From Gemmataceae bacterium (lineage in GTDB: Bacteria > Planctomycetota > Planctomycetia > Gemmatales > Gemmataceae): DNA of 51,280 bases. The translations under genes and the position numbers were made by a program. Location: the NCBI GenBank assembly GCA_025055795.1, contig JANWVV010000034.1, positions 1 to 51,280 of the forward strand, in the 5' to 3' direction. The notes under the pieces are model-generated. The model was not told where the DNA came from. It saw nothing but the letters and a program-made list of their open reading frames with translations, and made no database searches. Each line of letters begins with the position of its first letter. The stretch's first letter is position 1. Positions 9,500 through 18,854 of this stretch are shown piece after piece.

Positions 9500-10924
9500 C
9501 TAGTGAACCGTATTGTAGGCCTGTTGCCAGGCCCGCAGCAGTCCCGCTGCTTTGTGGAGGGTCTCGGCGTATTCGCGTTCCGGCTCGCTATCCGCGACAA
9601 TCCCACCGCCGACGGGGAATTGGGCCCAGCCATGGGCCAGCGTGATTGTCCGGATGAGGATGTTGGTATCCATAGCCCCGTTGAAGCCGATCCAGCCGAG
9701 GCTGCCACAGTAGGGGCCGCGGGCGGTAGGTTCCAGTTCAGCGATGATTTCCATGGCTCGTACTTTCGGGGCTCCCGTGACACTACCGCCAGGAAAGGCG
9801 GCCGCCAGCAGTTCCAGCGGTCCATAACCGGGACGCAGGCGGCCCCGCACCTCCGACACCAGATGATGTACCTGACGGAAACTTTCCAGCTCACAGACAG
9901 CGTGAACCTTGACGCTGCCATATCGGCACACCCGCCCCAGATCATTACGGAGCAGATCGACAATCATGACGTTTTCGGCACGCTCCTTGGGGCTGGCTTG
10001 TAATTCCTCGGCCAAAGCGGCGTCTTCCTGCGGCGTGCGTCCCCGGGGGCGGGTTCCTTTGATCGGTCGGGTCTCCACACGACCGTCGGGAAACAGACGC
10101 AAAAACCGTTCCGGCGAAGCACTCAGAACCTGACACCAGCCCAAATCGAAGTAGGCGGCGAACGGTGCCGGAGAGCAGCGTCGCAGCGCTTTGTAAAGTG
10201 ACCACGCCGAACCGGTCCAAGGGGCCATCAATCGCTGCGACAAATTCACCTGGAAGCAATCGCCGGCGTGGACGTACGCAACGGCTCGGGCCACCGCTGC
10301 TTCGTAACCCTGCCGGTCGAAGTTACTGCAAACGCCCGGCCAGCCGGGCAAAGGATATGCCGGAGCTTGTAACGGTACGGGAACCCCGGTGGAAGTTGTT
10401 CCAATGGTCGACACCTTTGCGGGCGGCTCGGAACGCAACAGAGTGTGCACTTTGTGCCAGGCCTGGTCGCTTTCGGTCCAGTCGATCCACCAGACACGTT
10501 GACGTGCATGGTCGAAGGCCAGCAGCCAGTCGTAGCGTCCCACGACCAGGTCTGGCACGGGCAGGTCATTCCAGCGGGGGGTGGGGATGTTCTCCCATAG
10601 TCGCTGCAAGCCATAGCCCAACAGGGCGATCCAACCACCGCAAAAAGGGGGCAACTCCTCGGGCCAATCGTGTACCAACGGCTGCTGACGCATGGCCGCT
10701 TGCCAGCGCTGCCAAAGCTGCTCGTTCGCCCGAGAATCGGGACCGACAAAGCCGACCAGCCACTCGGCGGGTTCAGCGGCGACGTACGAATAGCGTCCCC
10801 GCTGGGGGTGCCCCTCGGCGGAATCCAGAAAACACAGATGCGGCAGCCCTTGCAGCCGTTCCGCTATTTCCCAAGCGGACGCTGTCAAAGGCAATTCGCG
10901 GATCCGCGGCAGACGGCCTGCCAT
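9500..10924 (-). CDS. pabB: aminodeoxychorismate synthase component I
   Basis: The 474-residue product is a chorismate-binding enzyme that, with a glutamine amidotransferase (PabA), turns chorismate into 4-amino-4-deoxychorismate, the precursor of 4-aminobenzoate. Diagnostic features are FQVNLSQR, SPERFL, PIKGTRPRG (287-295), KERAENVMIVDLLRNDLGRV, and GFNGAMDTNILIRT with PVGGGIVADSEPE. The Lys in PIKGT (K289) is the residue that separates PabB from anthranilate synthase TrpE, which has Ala there. No PabA domain is fused and no pabA is visible in the window. The product feeds folate and, here, probably the neighbouring beta-RFAP synthase. The ATG at 10924 has no strong ribosome binding site. 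Confidence 0.92.
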   Translation of the reverse strand: MAGRLPRIRELPLTASAWEIAERLQGLPHLCFLDSAEGHPQRGRYSYVAAEPAEWLVGFVGPDSRANEQLWQRWQAAMRQQPLVHDWPEELPPFCGGWIALLGYGLQRLWENIPTPRWNDLPVPDLVVGRYDWLLAFDHARQRVWWIDWTESDQAWHKVHTLLRSEPPAKVSTIGTTSTGVPVPLQAPAYPLPGWPGVCSNFDRQGYEAAVARAVAYVHAGDCFQVNLSQRLMAPWTGSAWSLYKALRRCSPAPFAAYFDLGWCQVLSASPERFLRLFPDGRVETRPIKGTRPRGRTPQEDAALAEELQASPKERAENVMIVDLLRNDLGRVCRYGSVKVHAVCELESFRQVHHLVSEVRGRLRPGYGPLELLAAAFPGGSVTGAPKVRAMEIIAELEPTARGPYCGSLGWIGFNGAMDTNILIRTITLAHGWAQFPVGGGIVADSEPEREYAETLHKAAGLLRAWQQAYNTVH

Positions 10925-11338
10925 GGGGCACGTTCAGGCAAAATCGACTTTCGCTATCCGTCAGCTTAAGCCAAGCCAACTATTGGCAAAATAGTCGCCG
11001 CACTGCTGTGTTGCCTGCTTACTCGCCTGCGGTGATCATCGGGCCTCGGGCAGGGGCACTTGCCGTCGGCCCAACCCCCCTCATTTTGTAGTCATTTCAC
11101 CGTTCACTGGTCCAATCGGTCAACGGACCGGTCGTGTAAGGAACAACGACCGGGGCCAGGCTGGTAACAAGTCCCCCTGAAGTCAGTAATCTTGGGTCTG
11201 TGCCGATGGGGCCAAAAGCCGAGGGTTTCCCGTGCACAAGTGCATGATGCGGAGTATGGTAGCGGGGGCTTTTTCCTGCAGGGGTCTCGGCTGCAAGTGG
11301 GTCGTGCGCTGGGCCTGCAACGATACAGCCGGGGGGCG
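10925..11338. other. intergenic region upstream of pabB
   Basis: The 414 bp lie between the TlpA-like gene's stop and pabB's start, both leftward. It presumably carries the pabB promoter. It contains one clear hairpin at 11128-11153 (listed separately) and no credible gene. Confidence 0.4.
11128..11153. repeat. perfect inverted repeat (hairpin)
   Basis: CCGGTCGT at 11128-11135 is the exact reverse complement of ACGACCGG at 11146-11153, with a 10-nt loop. It sits about 190 bp past the stop of the leftward TlpA-like gene. There is no T tract on the leftward side, so it is not a classical intrinsic terminator. It may be an operator or an mRNA-end structure. Confidence 0.35.
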
Positions 11339-12493
11339 TTAGCGGCCGTCTTTGAGTTCCTGGAGCAAGGTTTCGACGGCCTTTTCCAATTCGGCCCCGC
11401 GCACGTGCTTGTATCGGATCACTCCTTTAGCGTCCAGAACGTAAATGGTGGGGAAGAAGGTGACGCGGTATTTCTCCAGGGCAGCGCCCCGGTCTCCGCC
11501 ATTCCACCAGTGGACCCATGGCATCGGCTCTTTTTCCAGGAAGCGGGTCAGGGTTTCTTTCTGGGCGTCGGCACTAAGACTGATCAGTACGAAGGGCTGC
11601 CCTTTGAGGCGTTCGACCATTTCCCGTTCATGGGGGATCATGGCCCGGCAAGGCCCACACCAGGTAGCCCAGATGTCCAGCACGACCACTTTCCCGCGGT
11701 GGTCGCTCACTTTGACTTTTTTGCCTTGCAGGTCCTGGACTTCGGCATCGGGCAGGACTTTGCCGATAGTCAGGTGGTTGAGCACGAACAGTTGTTCTTC
11801 GGCGGCCTTGGCGATGGTTTGTTCGCCCATGGGGGCGGGCAGACGGACGTCACCGTAGTCCTGGGCGGCGGCACGCAGGGCTTTTTCCGCCTGCTGGTAG
11901 AGGGTCTGACGTTTCTCTGGCGGCAGGGGGGGCTGGATAGGCGCTTCCGCTTGTTCCAGCAGGGCAGCCCCGTGGAACAACAGAGCGGCTCCCCGGACCT
12001 GGCGATCCGCGGCCTTGTCGGCCAGCAGTTGCATCAACTGGGCTCCGGCCTCACCCCCCTGACTAGCCAGGGCCGGCAGTAAGCGCAACAACCGGGGATC
12101 GCCCGTGTGATGTTCCGCTAATAAAGCTGCTGCTTTGGCGCTTGCCGGGCCTCCCCGACCCATCAGTAACGCTTGCACCAGCGGCTCGAAAGCATCCCGA
12201 CTGGCTACCTCCGTGCCGACCACCTGCAACAACCGCTCGGCAAAGCTCGGCAGCAGCTTGAGGGCTTCTTCCCGAATGGCATTACGCTCCGCGTCGGTTT
12301 TGGCAGCCTGAAAACGCTCCAGTAGCTGGCGATTAGTAGCCTCAAACTCCTTCTGCAAGTCTAGATAACGGCCCATCAGGGTCTTCTCAGGCGTTTTGGT
12401 ATCACTGCCTGCGGGCGGTTGCTGCCCCGCTGAAACTACCAGGCACCAGCCCGCCATTACTACCCCCGCCCCTACCCAACGTGTACGTTTCAT
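11339..12493 (-). CDS. exported TlpA-like thioredoxin-fold protein
   Basis: The 384-residue product has an N-terminal signal-like segment (KRTR followed by a hydrophobic stretch ending in VSAGQQPP), a roughly 230-residue alpha-helical Ala/Leu-rich region, and a C-terminal TlpA/ResA-type redoxin domain with the active site WATWCGPC (Cys279, Cys282) and a later FFPTIYVLD with the cis-Pro expected of thioredoxin folds. It should act outside the cytoplasm as a disulfide reductase or thiol carrier. The ATG at 12493 is chosen because AGGAG lies 7 nt upstream. An in-frame ATG two codons earlier sits too close to that site. The N-terminal helical region is common in planctomycete redoxins but its partner is unknown. 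Confidence 0.85.
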   Translation of the reverse strand: MKRTRWVGAGVVMAGWCLVVSAGQQPPAGSDTKTPEKTLMGRYLDLQKEFEATNRQLLERFQAAKTDAERNAIREEALKLLPSFAERLLQVVGTEVASRDAFEPLVQALLMGRGGPASAKAAALLAEHHTGDPRLLRLLPALASQGGEAGAQLMQLLADKAADRQVRGAALLFHGAALLEQAEAPIQPPLPPEKRQTLYQQAEKALRAAAQDYGDVRLPAPMGEQTIAKAAEEQLFVLNHLTIGKVLPDAEVQDLQGKKVKVSDHRGKVVVLDIWATWCGPCRAMIPHEREMVERLKGQPFVLISLSADAQKETLTRFLEKEPMPWVHWWNGGDRGAALEKYRVTFFPTIYVLDAKGVIRYKHVRGAELEKAVETLLQELKDGR

Positions 12494-13007
12494 TCGCATA
12501 CTCCTGTGAAAAAATCTCGTGGTCCGCCGCCGATGGCGATGCCCATGCAATCGCTACCGGCTCCCCGCCGCCATAGCAAAGGGGTATTCCCGTTCGGGAT
12601 CAGGTTTAATGTACGTTTTTTCGGAAGTAAACCTAGTCATCTTTACCGTCCGCCCCGGCGTTGCTTGGGGTGGAGTTAGCTGCACTCCAGGCCGGATTGG
12701 GCTGGATGGAATCGCTGCAGCGGAACGTGGGGCTACACCGTGGATGGCCTCGTGCGTGGCTTGAGCTGGGAAGCTGAGTCAGGTCTTGGGTAAACCAGAT
12801 TCACCCGCATCTGACTGCTGCTTTCTGTTACTCGATTTTCGGTTCCTGTACGTCAGCCAAGAAGGAAGAAAGCTTACTGAGACAAACCAAAATTTTTCCA
12901 TATTGTCGAGAACGAAGTTATGGTAAACGTGAAGTAAGGGTCATTATTCCTAGTCGTCGTACTAGCCACCTCCCTTCTGGAACGAACGCTGTCTGGAGGG
13001 ATATGCT
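12494..13007. other. divergent intergenic region
   Basis: The 514 bp between the divergent TlpA-like and histidine kinase genes hold both promoters. A small inverted repeat (AGGTTTA at 12602-12608 with TAAACCT at 12628-12634) is visible. No gene is supported. A strong GGAGGG ribosome binding site for the kinase gene lies at its right end (12995-13000). Confidence 0.4.
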
Positions 13008-14393
13008 ATGGGGATGGAGGAGATAACCGCGTTGGGTTCCGGCGAGTGGTCAGGTGGGGCGGGAGACGGTGAGAAGACCGGGGGGTCTCCATCGGAGCCG
13101 CCACCCTTGCGATCGGAATTGCGTGCTACCGAGCAAGCACGTCTGGCCTTCAGCAGCATTGTCGAAGATTCATCCCTGTCGTTGCTGCAAGCCTTCCAGC
13201 GGATTTGTGAGATTGCGGCCGATACCTTGGAAGTGGAACGGGTAGGAGTATGGTTGCTGAGCGAAGATCGCTCGCAGTTACGGTGTGTCAATTTGTTCGA
13301 GCGTTCCCGACGGGAACATAGCGTTGGTCCAGCACTCAACGTTGCGGATTTTCCGGTTTATTTCGCTGCAATTCGCGAACGCCGGGCCTTGCCTTGCGAA
13401 CTGGTGCAAAGCGATCCGCGTGCTCTGGAGTTGCGGGATTCGTACCTGGTGCCGTTGGGTATTACTTCGATGCTGGATGCTGCCATTTTCCGCGGGGAAG
13501 AGGTGATTGGCGTGGTTTGCCACGAACATGTTGGCCCGCCGCGGGAATGGCCCACGGAATTACGTGACTTTGCTATGTCGGTAGCAGATGCGGTTGCTTA
13601 CCGCCTGAAACTAGCCCAGGCCCAAGTGCAGGGCCATTGTGCCCGTCAGCACGCCGAACCGTTGCCGGAAGGGGACCGCTACAGCCTGGTCGGCCGGCTA
13701 GCCGCGGGCATTGCTCACGACTTCCGCAACTATTTGACGGTCATCCTGGGGAATGCCGCGTTGATCGCCCGGCGCAAGGACATTCCGCCCGAGGTGATCC
13801 AGCGTGCCGAGCAGATTCTGGAAGTAGGCGAACGGGGATCGCAACTGATCCGCGATCTGCTCGAGTTCGGACGGGAGCCGACCGGCCGGCCTCGCCTCGT
13901 CGCGGTCAGCCAGACGCTCGAACGGTTCCTGCCACTGCTACAAAGCGGCGTGGGCAAGCTGTACCCCATCGAGTTCCAAGCGGCACCAGGGCAGGACTGG
14001 GTCTGGATTGATCCTGCTCATTTGGAACGGATAGTACTGAACCTGCTGCTCAATGCCCGCGAGGCCATGCCCCAAGGAGGAACCATCACCGTCCGGGTGC
14101 AGGTTGAACATCGTAACGGCAAACGGGGCTGGCGTGGTTATTACGTCTGTCTGGAGATCCAGGACAGCGGTACGGGAATCCCGCCGGAGCAAATTGATCG
14201 CCTGTTCGAACCGGCGTTCACTACCAAAGGGAATGGCGCTGGCCGCGGCCTGGGGCTGGCGATTGTACACCGCCTGGTGGAACGGGCTGGGGGATTTGTT
14301 GAGGTCGAAAGCCAGGTCGGCAAAGGCAGCCGCTTCCGGATCTGCTTGCCCCGAGTGACTGCTCAGCCGTCACAACCCAACACAAACGATTGA
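13008..14393 (+). CDS. soluble GAF-domain sensor histidine kinase
   Basis: The 461-residue product has no membrane segment. Residues about 60-200 form a GAF-type sensory domain. A dimerisation/phosphoacceptor region follows with the H-box IAHDFRNYLTVILGN (His237), then an HATPase_c domain with N-box NLLLNAREAMP (about 345-355), DSGTGIPPE (386-394), EPAFTTKGNG and the G2 motif GRGLGLAIV (412-420). The H-box and lack of a fused receiver suggest an NtrB/PAS-kinase-like enzyme that phosphorylates a separate regulator. No response regulator gene is adjacent, so it is an orphan. TGGAGGG seven nucleotides before the ATG supports this start. Signal and partner are unknown. Confidence 0.92.
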   Translation: MGMEEITALGSGEWSGGAGDGEKTGGSPSEPPPLRSELRATEQARLAFSSIVEDSSLSLLQAFQRICEIAADTLEVERVGVWLLSEDRSQLRCVNLFERSRREHSVGPALNVADFPVYFAAIRERRALPCELVQSDPRALELRDSYLVPLGITSMLDAAIFRGEEVIGVVCHEHVGPPREWPTELRDFAMSVADAVAYRLKLAQAQVQGHCARQHAEPLPEGDRYSLVGRLAAGIAHDFRNYLTVILGNAALIARRKDIPPEVIQRAEQILEVGERGSQLIRDLLEFGREPTGRPRLVAVSQTLERFLPLLQSGVGKLYPIEFQAAPGQDWVWIDPAHLERIVLNLLLNAREAMPQGGTITVRVQVEHRNGKRGWRGYYVCLEIQDSGTGIPPEQIDRLFEPAFTTKGNGAGRGLGLAIVHRLVERAGGFVEVESQVGKGSRFRICLPRVTAQPSQPNTND

Positions 14394-15128
14394 ACAACGA
14401 CCAAAGTTTTTTCCTCGTCCTTTTTTTGACCCGCTTCTCCCCCCCCTACATCTCCGCCGGCCAGCGGCATGACGAGGTATTAGTCGCACGTTGGTCATAA
14501 CCCTTGCTAAATTGGCCGGAAGATGCGGTTGACCTTGATTTTTTTGCCTTTTTGAATACAATTACATTAGTGAACATAATATGAATTATGGTCATATGAA
14601 CCCTAAGGTAATGAGGAACAGGGCGACAGGGAACCAGGCATAGTGAGAAATAATTATTCCACATAAAAAGGGTATGGGCGAAATGACTTCAACCGGCTTG
14701 CAAGTTTCCATGAATGCTCGTAACGCTGGACCAAAAAGCGGGACAGCGAAGATGCGAAGTCATTCTAATCTGAGTAATTTTCATCGATATGTCGTTCACC
14801 ATATTGCTGTATGCAATGATTGATAAAAATATATCATGCAGAAAAAAAGACATAATTACTTTGGTGACAGTTGTTTGAGTGATGAGCAGCAAATTGACCG
14901 ATTGGGCGGGCTGGTTAAATAAATGGCCGAAAGGATGGCATCGGTGCGGTGGTGCGGCAAGAGGGGTTAGTACTGCCGGGGGCGCGAGCGGCAGGTGGGT
15001 TATGATTGGAGCAGGGTTCCATCGGCCTTCTTGAGTGTTGCGGGCGTGTTGTGAAGGAAAACCGCTGTGTGAAGGGAAGGGGAGAGAGGGGGCGGTAGCT
15101 TATAGCGCTTTGGAAGGGTGGTCCGGTT
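14394..15128. other. A/T-rich region between convergent genes
   Basis: This 735-bp stretch lies where two genes converge. It is notably richer in A/T than the coding DNA, especially around 14540-14880. No frame has protein-like features, and I see no tRNA or clear hairpin-plus-T-tract terminator, although a T-rich tract begins right after the kinase stop (about 14407-14428). Confidence 0.4.
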
Positions 15129-16283
15129 TCAGGGTTCGTGGCGTCGGAAGACGGCGGAGGGGTCGAGGGTGATCGCGTGGGCGTCGATGGGTCCGTCGTT
15201 TGGGGTGGGTGCCTTGCGGTATTCCACATGCGCGCCGAGGCGGACCGTGTGCACACGCAGGCGGGCCGGTGGCGTACATTCCACCTGCACGTGGGTGCGG
15301 TCACCTTGCACGGTGCCATCGATGTGGACGTGGCGGGCCCGCACAAATACTTTGGCCCCCTGCTCAATCACCAGGGTGGAAGGTTGCCAGGGATTGATGG
15401 CACCGAAGCGAACGGTCCCGCCAGGAGCGTCGATGCAAAGGTAGGCATCCCGTCCCAGGTCGGTGCGGCAGGCCACCACTCCTTCCGGTGCGGCCAGATG
15501 CAGGCGAGCAGATTCGATGCGGGGTCCGCTCAGCGTGATGCTGCGGGCAGTGAGTTGGCGGGCGTCCAGCTGGAAGTGGGGAGGTATCCGTGGCAGGCGT
15601 AATTCGCCTACCCGGCCGTGCAAAACCAGAGCACAACCGGGGCGGAGCCATTCTTCGGGCACGGTGCAGACCGCTTCCGGCTGGTCAATACGAAATGTGA
15701 GGCGTTCCAGGATGGGTGGGTGCTTGCCACCGGGCAGGTCCGGCTCCGGGAAAACCGCGGGCTGAACTTGAGGTAACGGTTGCTGGTGCGGCAGCGGTGG
15801 TGGTACTGACGGGGGCGTGGGTGGCGGTAGGAACGGGGTCGTTTCAGGAATTGCCGATGGGGTGTTCTGTGCAGGCAGTGGTGAAACTGACCCGACGGGT
15901 ACGGACGCGGGGAATGACCACGAAGTTCCTTCATTTCCGTCTGTCTGGGCAGATTCAGGAACGGCCGGCGACGATGTTGACCAGGGCCACACAGTCACGG
16001 CGGTCAGGCCACCTACAAGCGTGCCTGCCGTGAAGGCTGCAATAGCGGTGCGCCAGGGGAAAGCCGGGTGTGTCGCGGTCAGTTCGGCTGCTTGCAGAGC
16101 GGCGGCGTCGGCGGGGAGCGCCGCCCGTGGGTCGGTTGGGGGAGGGGCGGGAGCAGGACTATTCAATGGCAACGGAGGCGTGGTGTCGGCACAGACAGGG
16201 CAGGGGTGATACCCGATGTCGGTAGCTAGTCGGGGCAAGCCACAACCGGGGCAGGCAAGCAAGGGGGCATCGGGGCTAGTCAT
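15129..16283 (-). CDS. zinc-ribbon, single-pass membrane protein of unknown function
   Basis: No known function. The 384-residue product has three visible parts. The N-terminus has two CxxC pairs (CPGC and CPVC separated by about 13 residues), a likely zinc ribbon. A Pro/Ala-rich linker leads to one hydrophobic segment (AIAAFTAGTLVGGLTAVTVW), which is followed by a long Pro/Ser-rich stretch. The C-terminal ~200 residues are rich in short beta-strand patterns (ARQLTARSITLSGPRIESAR, VFVRARHVHIDGTVQGD) like a beta-helix or bactofilin-type repeat, though this is only a composition-based impression. The ATG at 16283 follows AGGAAAGGA and is preferred over an ATG seven codons upstream that lacks such a site. 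The topology suggests a cytoplasmic zinc ribbon and an extracytoplasmic C-terminus. Confidence 0.75.
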   Translation of the reverse strand: MTSPDAPLLACPGCGLPRLATDIGYHPCPVCADTTPPLPLNSPAPAPPPTDPRAALPADAAALQAAELTATHPAFPWRTAIAAFTAGTLVGGLTAVTVWPWSTSSPAVPESAQTDGNEGTSWSFPASVPVGSVSPLPAQNTPSAIPETTPFLPPPTPPSVPPPLPHQQPLPQVQPAVFPEPDLPGGKHPPILERLTFRIDQPEAVCTVPEEWLRPGCALVLHGRVGELRLPRIPPHFQLDARQLTARSITLSGPRIESARLHLAAPEGVVACRTDLGRDAYLCIDAPGGTVRFGAINPWQPSTLVIEQGAKVFVRARHVHIDGTVQGDRTHVQVECTPPARLRVHTVRLGAHVEYRKAPTPNDGPIDAHAITLDPSAVFRRHEP

Positions 16284-16427
16284 GCTAGGGTCCTTTCCTG
16301 ACATTGGCGATATGGCGCAGTCACAGAGCTGCCCCTCCGCCGCGGCCGTTGGGGACCGTGTCGGCTAAAAGTCGCAGACAGTGTCGTGATTCGCAGGGGT
16401 GAATGGACCATGTTGCGGAACAGAGGG

Positions 16428-17390
16428 TCAAGGTTTTTTGGCGGATGAATCCTTTTTGACCTCGGTCTTCTTGACGTCAGCTGGTGGGGGACGGAAGGTG
16501 GCCCAGAAACGGAAGGCAGCTATCCGCACCTGTTCTTCAGGACCACTGACCGCTAGGATAAACAGGCGATCACCAATCAGGTACAGGCGTGCGCGGAGCA
16601 AAGGTTTGTCTGTGTTTTCCAGCGGTCGGAATGTCAGTTCGCGTGCCGGCCAGGGTCCGGGGGCCTTGATTTTGTTCTCCTCCGCCACCAGGTCTTCGCC
16701 ACCTAGTTTTTCCAGGAATTTTTCCACTGCGTCGAACAGGGCATCAATGGCTTTGCCGCTACCAGGTCGCCCCGGAAGTGAGGCCACACCCACCGTGAAG
16801 GTCAGGCGTTCCTTGACCGCGACAGCCTGGTACAGGTGCAAAGTGACCGGACCGCTGGGCAGACGGAGCAGCTCGGTGGTGCGTTGCCATTTGCCCGGAG
16901 CTTCCACGACAAAACCAAGAGTCGGCTCGGTGTAACGCTCCCACGAGCTGCGGCGTAGGGTGAACATTTCCGTGTCATTGCGGCCGCGGCTTGTAAACGC
17001 CGTGGGGCGGGGGCCTCCCATACTAATGCACAGCACCAGTTCGTCGCCCTCCAGCTTGTAGATGCCACGCGCGGTGTGGCCGCGGACCGTCAGGTCGATC
17101 GTCTTGGGAAGCGTAGTGGGATCGAGGGTGTAGGCAAATTCCACAGGAGGATTGAACCCTTCGCGTAGGGTGAGTTTGTCGCGAGTGAAGACGAAGGTGG
17201 TCCAGCGGTAGTTTTTGTCGCTTTCGGGCCGTCCGCCGGCTTCCAGGGCCACGACCTCCCAGATCCCGAGCAACGCCTCGGCATCGCTGGAAGGTGGTGG
17301 CTGGGAGCGGCCGGGTAACGCCCCACCTGCCAGGATGCCCCAAGCGGTCAGCCAGTAAATCAGCAGGGTTGTTCCGATCCGGGCGGGCAT
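16428..17390 (-). CDS. exported TIGR03067-domain protein
   Basis: The 320-residue product starts with a signal peptide (hydrophobic stretch LLIYWLTAWGILAGGAL). The first domain reads LLGIWEVVALEAGGRPES...FVFTRDKLTLREG...YTLDPTTLPKTIDLT...GIYKLEGDELVLCI, the TIGR03067 pattern that is abundant in Gemmata and relatives and of unknown function. The C-terminal half (about 160-305) is a separate domain without clear family features. The frame is open for 110 more codons upstream, but that part is not protein-like. The ATG at 17390 begins the signal peptide and has GAGGTG upstream. The last residues are Lys/Ser/Asp rich. It is probably periplasmic. Confidence 0.85.
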   Translation of the reverse strand: MPARIGTTLLIYWLTAWGILAGGALPGRSQPPPSSDAEALLGIWEVVALEAGGRPESDKNYRWTTFVFTRDKLTLREGFNPPVEFAYTLDPTTLPKTIDLTVRGHTARGIYKLEGDELVLCISMGGPRPTAFTSRGRNDTEMFTLRRSSWERYTEPTLGFVVEAPGKWQRTTELLRLPSGPVTLHLYQAVAVKERLTFTVGVASLPGRPGSGKAIDALFDAVEKFLEKLGGEDLVAEENKIKAPGPWPARELTFRPLENTDKPLLRARLYLIGDRLFILAVSGPEEQVRIAAFRFWATFRPPPADVKKTEVKKDSSAKKP

Positions 17391-17605
17391 CCCACGCACC
17401 TCATGACGACGGGCAGAGTTTGGAAACGGCCTGGCAGTGGAGCAGTCCCAGCGACTCCACATCATGGAGTAATTTTGCTTCGGTGCCCAATCCGGGCATA
17501 TGTCGGTTTTGTTCTGCCAAGCAGGGTAAGGCTCCGCCTGTATGGTGCAGTATAACCATAGGGGCAAGGGATTACCACCAAGGTCCTGCGTAAGGGGGTA
17601 CGCGC

Positions 17606-18430
17606 TTAGGGCAGGGTGGCTACCAGACGGGTGATCAGACGCCGCAATAAGGGCTCGGCCTGCTGAGCGGCATGGAGGATTTCGGGAAGCGAGACGGGAG
17701 CCAACGCATCCGGCAGACACATGTCCGTGATGACAGAGATGGCCGCTACGGGAAGCCGGGCATGAACGGCCACGATCACTTCAGGCACGGTGGACATGCC
17801 GACGGCATCCGCTCCGATGGTACGCAGAAAGCGATATTCGGCAGCGGTTTCCAGGGAAGGGCCGGGCAACGCCACGAAGACGCCACCCTGCAACGGAATG
17901 CGTTCTTCCAGGGCCAACTGTTGTAACTGCTGCCGGAGGGTAGGATCGTAGGCACGACTCATGTCGGGGAAGCGTTCGCCGAGGCGTTCGTCGTTGGGTC
18001 CGATCAATGGGTTGTCTCCCAGCAGGTTGATGTGGTCCTCGATGAGCATCAGGTCGCCTTTGCGGAAGCGAGGATTCAGGCCGCCGGCCGCATTGGTTAG
18101 CAGCAAGGTAGAGGCCCCCAACGCCTTGAAAACCCGGATGGGAAAAGTAATCTGCTGCAGCGAATAGCCTTCGTAATAATGGAAGCGTCCCTCCATAGCC
18201 ACAACGGGTCGTCCCGCCAGGGTACCGCAGACGAGCTGCCCCTTATGGCTGGGAGCCGTGGAGCGGGGAAAATGGGGGATCTGTTCGTAGGGGAGCACCA
18301 CCTCAGGGACGATGTCAGCCGCTAGCGAGCCCAGACCCGTACCCAGCACAATCGCTGCCACTGGGGTGGACTGCCACTGCCGCCGGACAAACGCCGCAGC
18401 TTCCTGGATCTGCTCATACAGCCCGCTCAT
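17606..18430 (-). CDS. purine nucleoside phosphorylase (PNP-II/trimeric type)
   Basis: The 274-residue product catalyses phosphorolysis of purine nucleosides to the free base and ribose-1-phosphate in nucleoside salvage. Family features include AAIVLGTGLGSLA near the N-terminus (phosphate-binding glycine/serine segment), GRFHYYEGYSLQQITFPIRV, TNAAGGLNPRFRKGDLMLIEDHINL, and ALPGPSLETAAEYRFLRTIGADAVGMSTVPEVIVA. These match the low-molecular-weight trimeric PNP class rather than the hexameric DeoD type. The ATG at 18430 is used; an adjacent in-frame GTG at 18433 is also possible. A G-rich stretch, GGGGGGTG, precedes it as a probable ribosome binding site. It appears to stand alone. Confidence 0.93.
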   Translation of the reverse strand: MSGLYEQIQEAAAFVRRQWQSTPVAAIVLGTGLGSLAADIVPEVVLPYEQIPHFPRSTAPSHKGQLVCGTLAGRPVVAMEGRFHYYEGYSLQQITFPIRVFKALGASTLLLTNAAGGLNPRFRKGDLMLIEDHINLLGDNPLIGPNDERLGERFPDMSRAYDPTLRQQLQQLALEERIPLQGGVFVALPGPSLETAAEYRFLRTIGADAVGMSTVPEVIVAVHARLPVAAISVITDMCLPDALAPVSLPEILHAAQQAEPLLRRLITRLVATLP

Positions 18431-18854
18431 CACTCACGCACCCCCCCATTTTTCGGTTGCATGGTGGGTCAATCCCCTTGAGCCCACCGCAAACTGCAAG
18501 CGAGTGCCCCTGTTATTTCCTTCTCAGCCGACCGGCCGAACAGAGATTGGCCCCCTGGGGCGGTCTCCGCAGTCGCCTCGGCGGACCAGGCAATTACCGT
18601 AATATATACTGCCAGCCAGACTAACCTTGGAGCTGTTGCCGTTGGCAAACCAAGCGCTGCATCATGATTTTATTTGACAAAAGCAAATATTTGATACATA
18701 ATTTCATATATCTAATTCCGAGCACAATGTCGTTGGCGATCCTTCTGGATTGCTCTATGTGTTGATTTTGGTTCCCATACGGGTGATAAGCTTGCGCAAT
18801 GGGCGTTGGCAAGCAAATTAATGTCGATTATTTTTATTAATACAGTCAAGCGAC
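18431..18854. other. divergent intergenic region
   Basis: The 424 bp separate the divergent PNP and ATP-grasp genes. The right half is A/T-rich and contains a well-formed sigma-70-type promoter at 18674-18702 (listed separately). No gene is supported. Confidence 0.5.
18674..18702 (+). promoter_or_regulatory. sigma-70-type promoter for the ATP-grasp gene
   Basis: A perfect -35 hexamer TTGACA (18674-18679) is followed after exactly 17 bp by CATAAT (18697-18702), one mismatch from the -10 consensus. Transcription would start near 18709, leaving a leader of about 145 nt before the ATG at 18855. This is the best promoter match in the window. Whether the long leader is regulatory is unknown. Confidence 0.6.

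Noticed and set aside
9500..10924. Anthranilate synthase component I (trpE)
   Set aside because: The motif reads PIKGT with Lys, the ADC-synthase form; TrpE has PIAGT, and there are no trp genes nearby.
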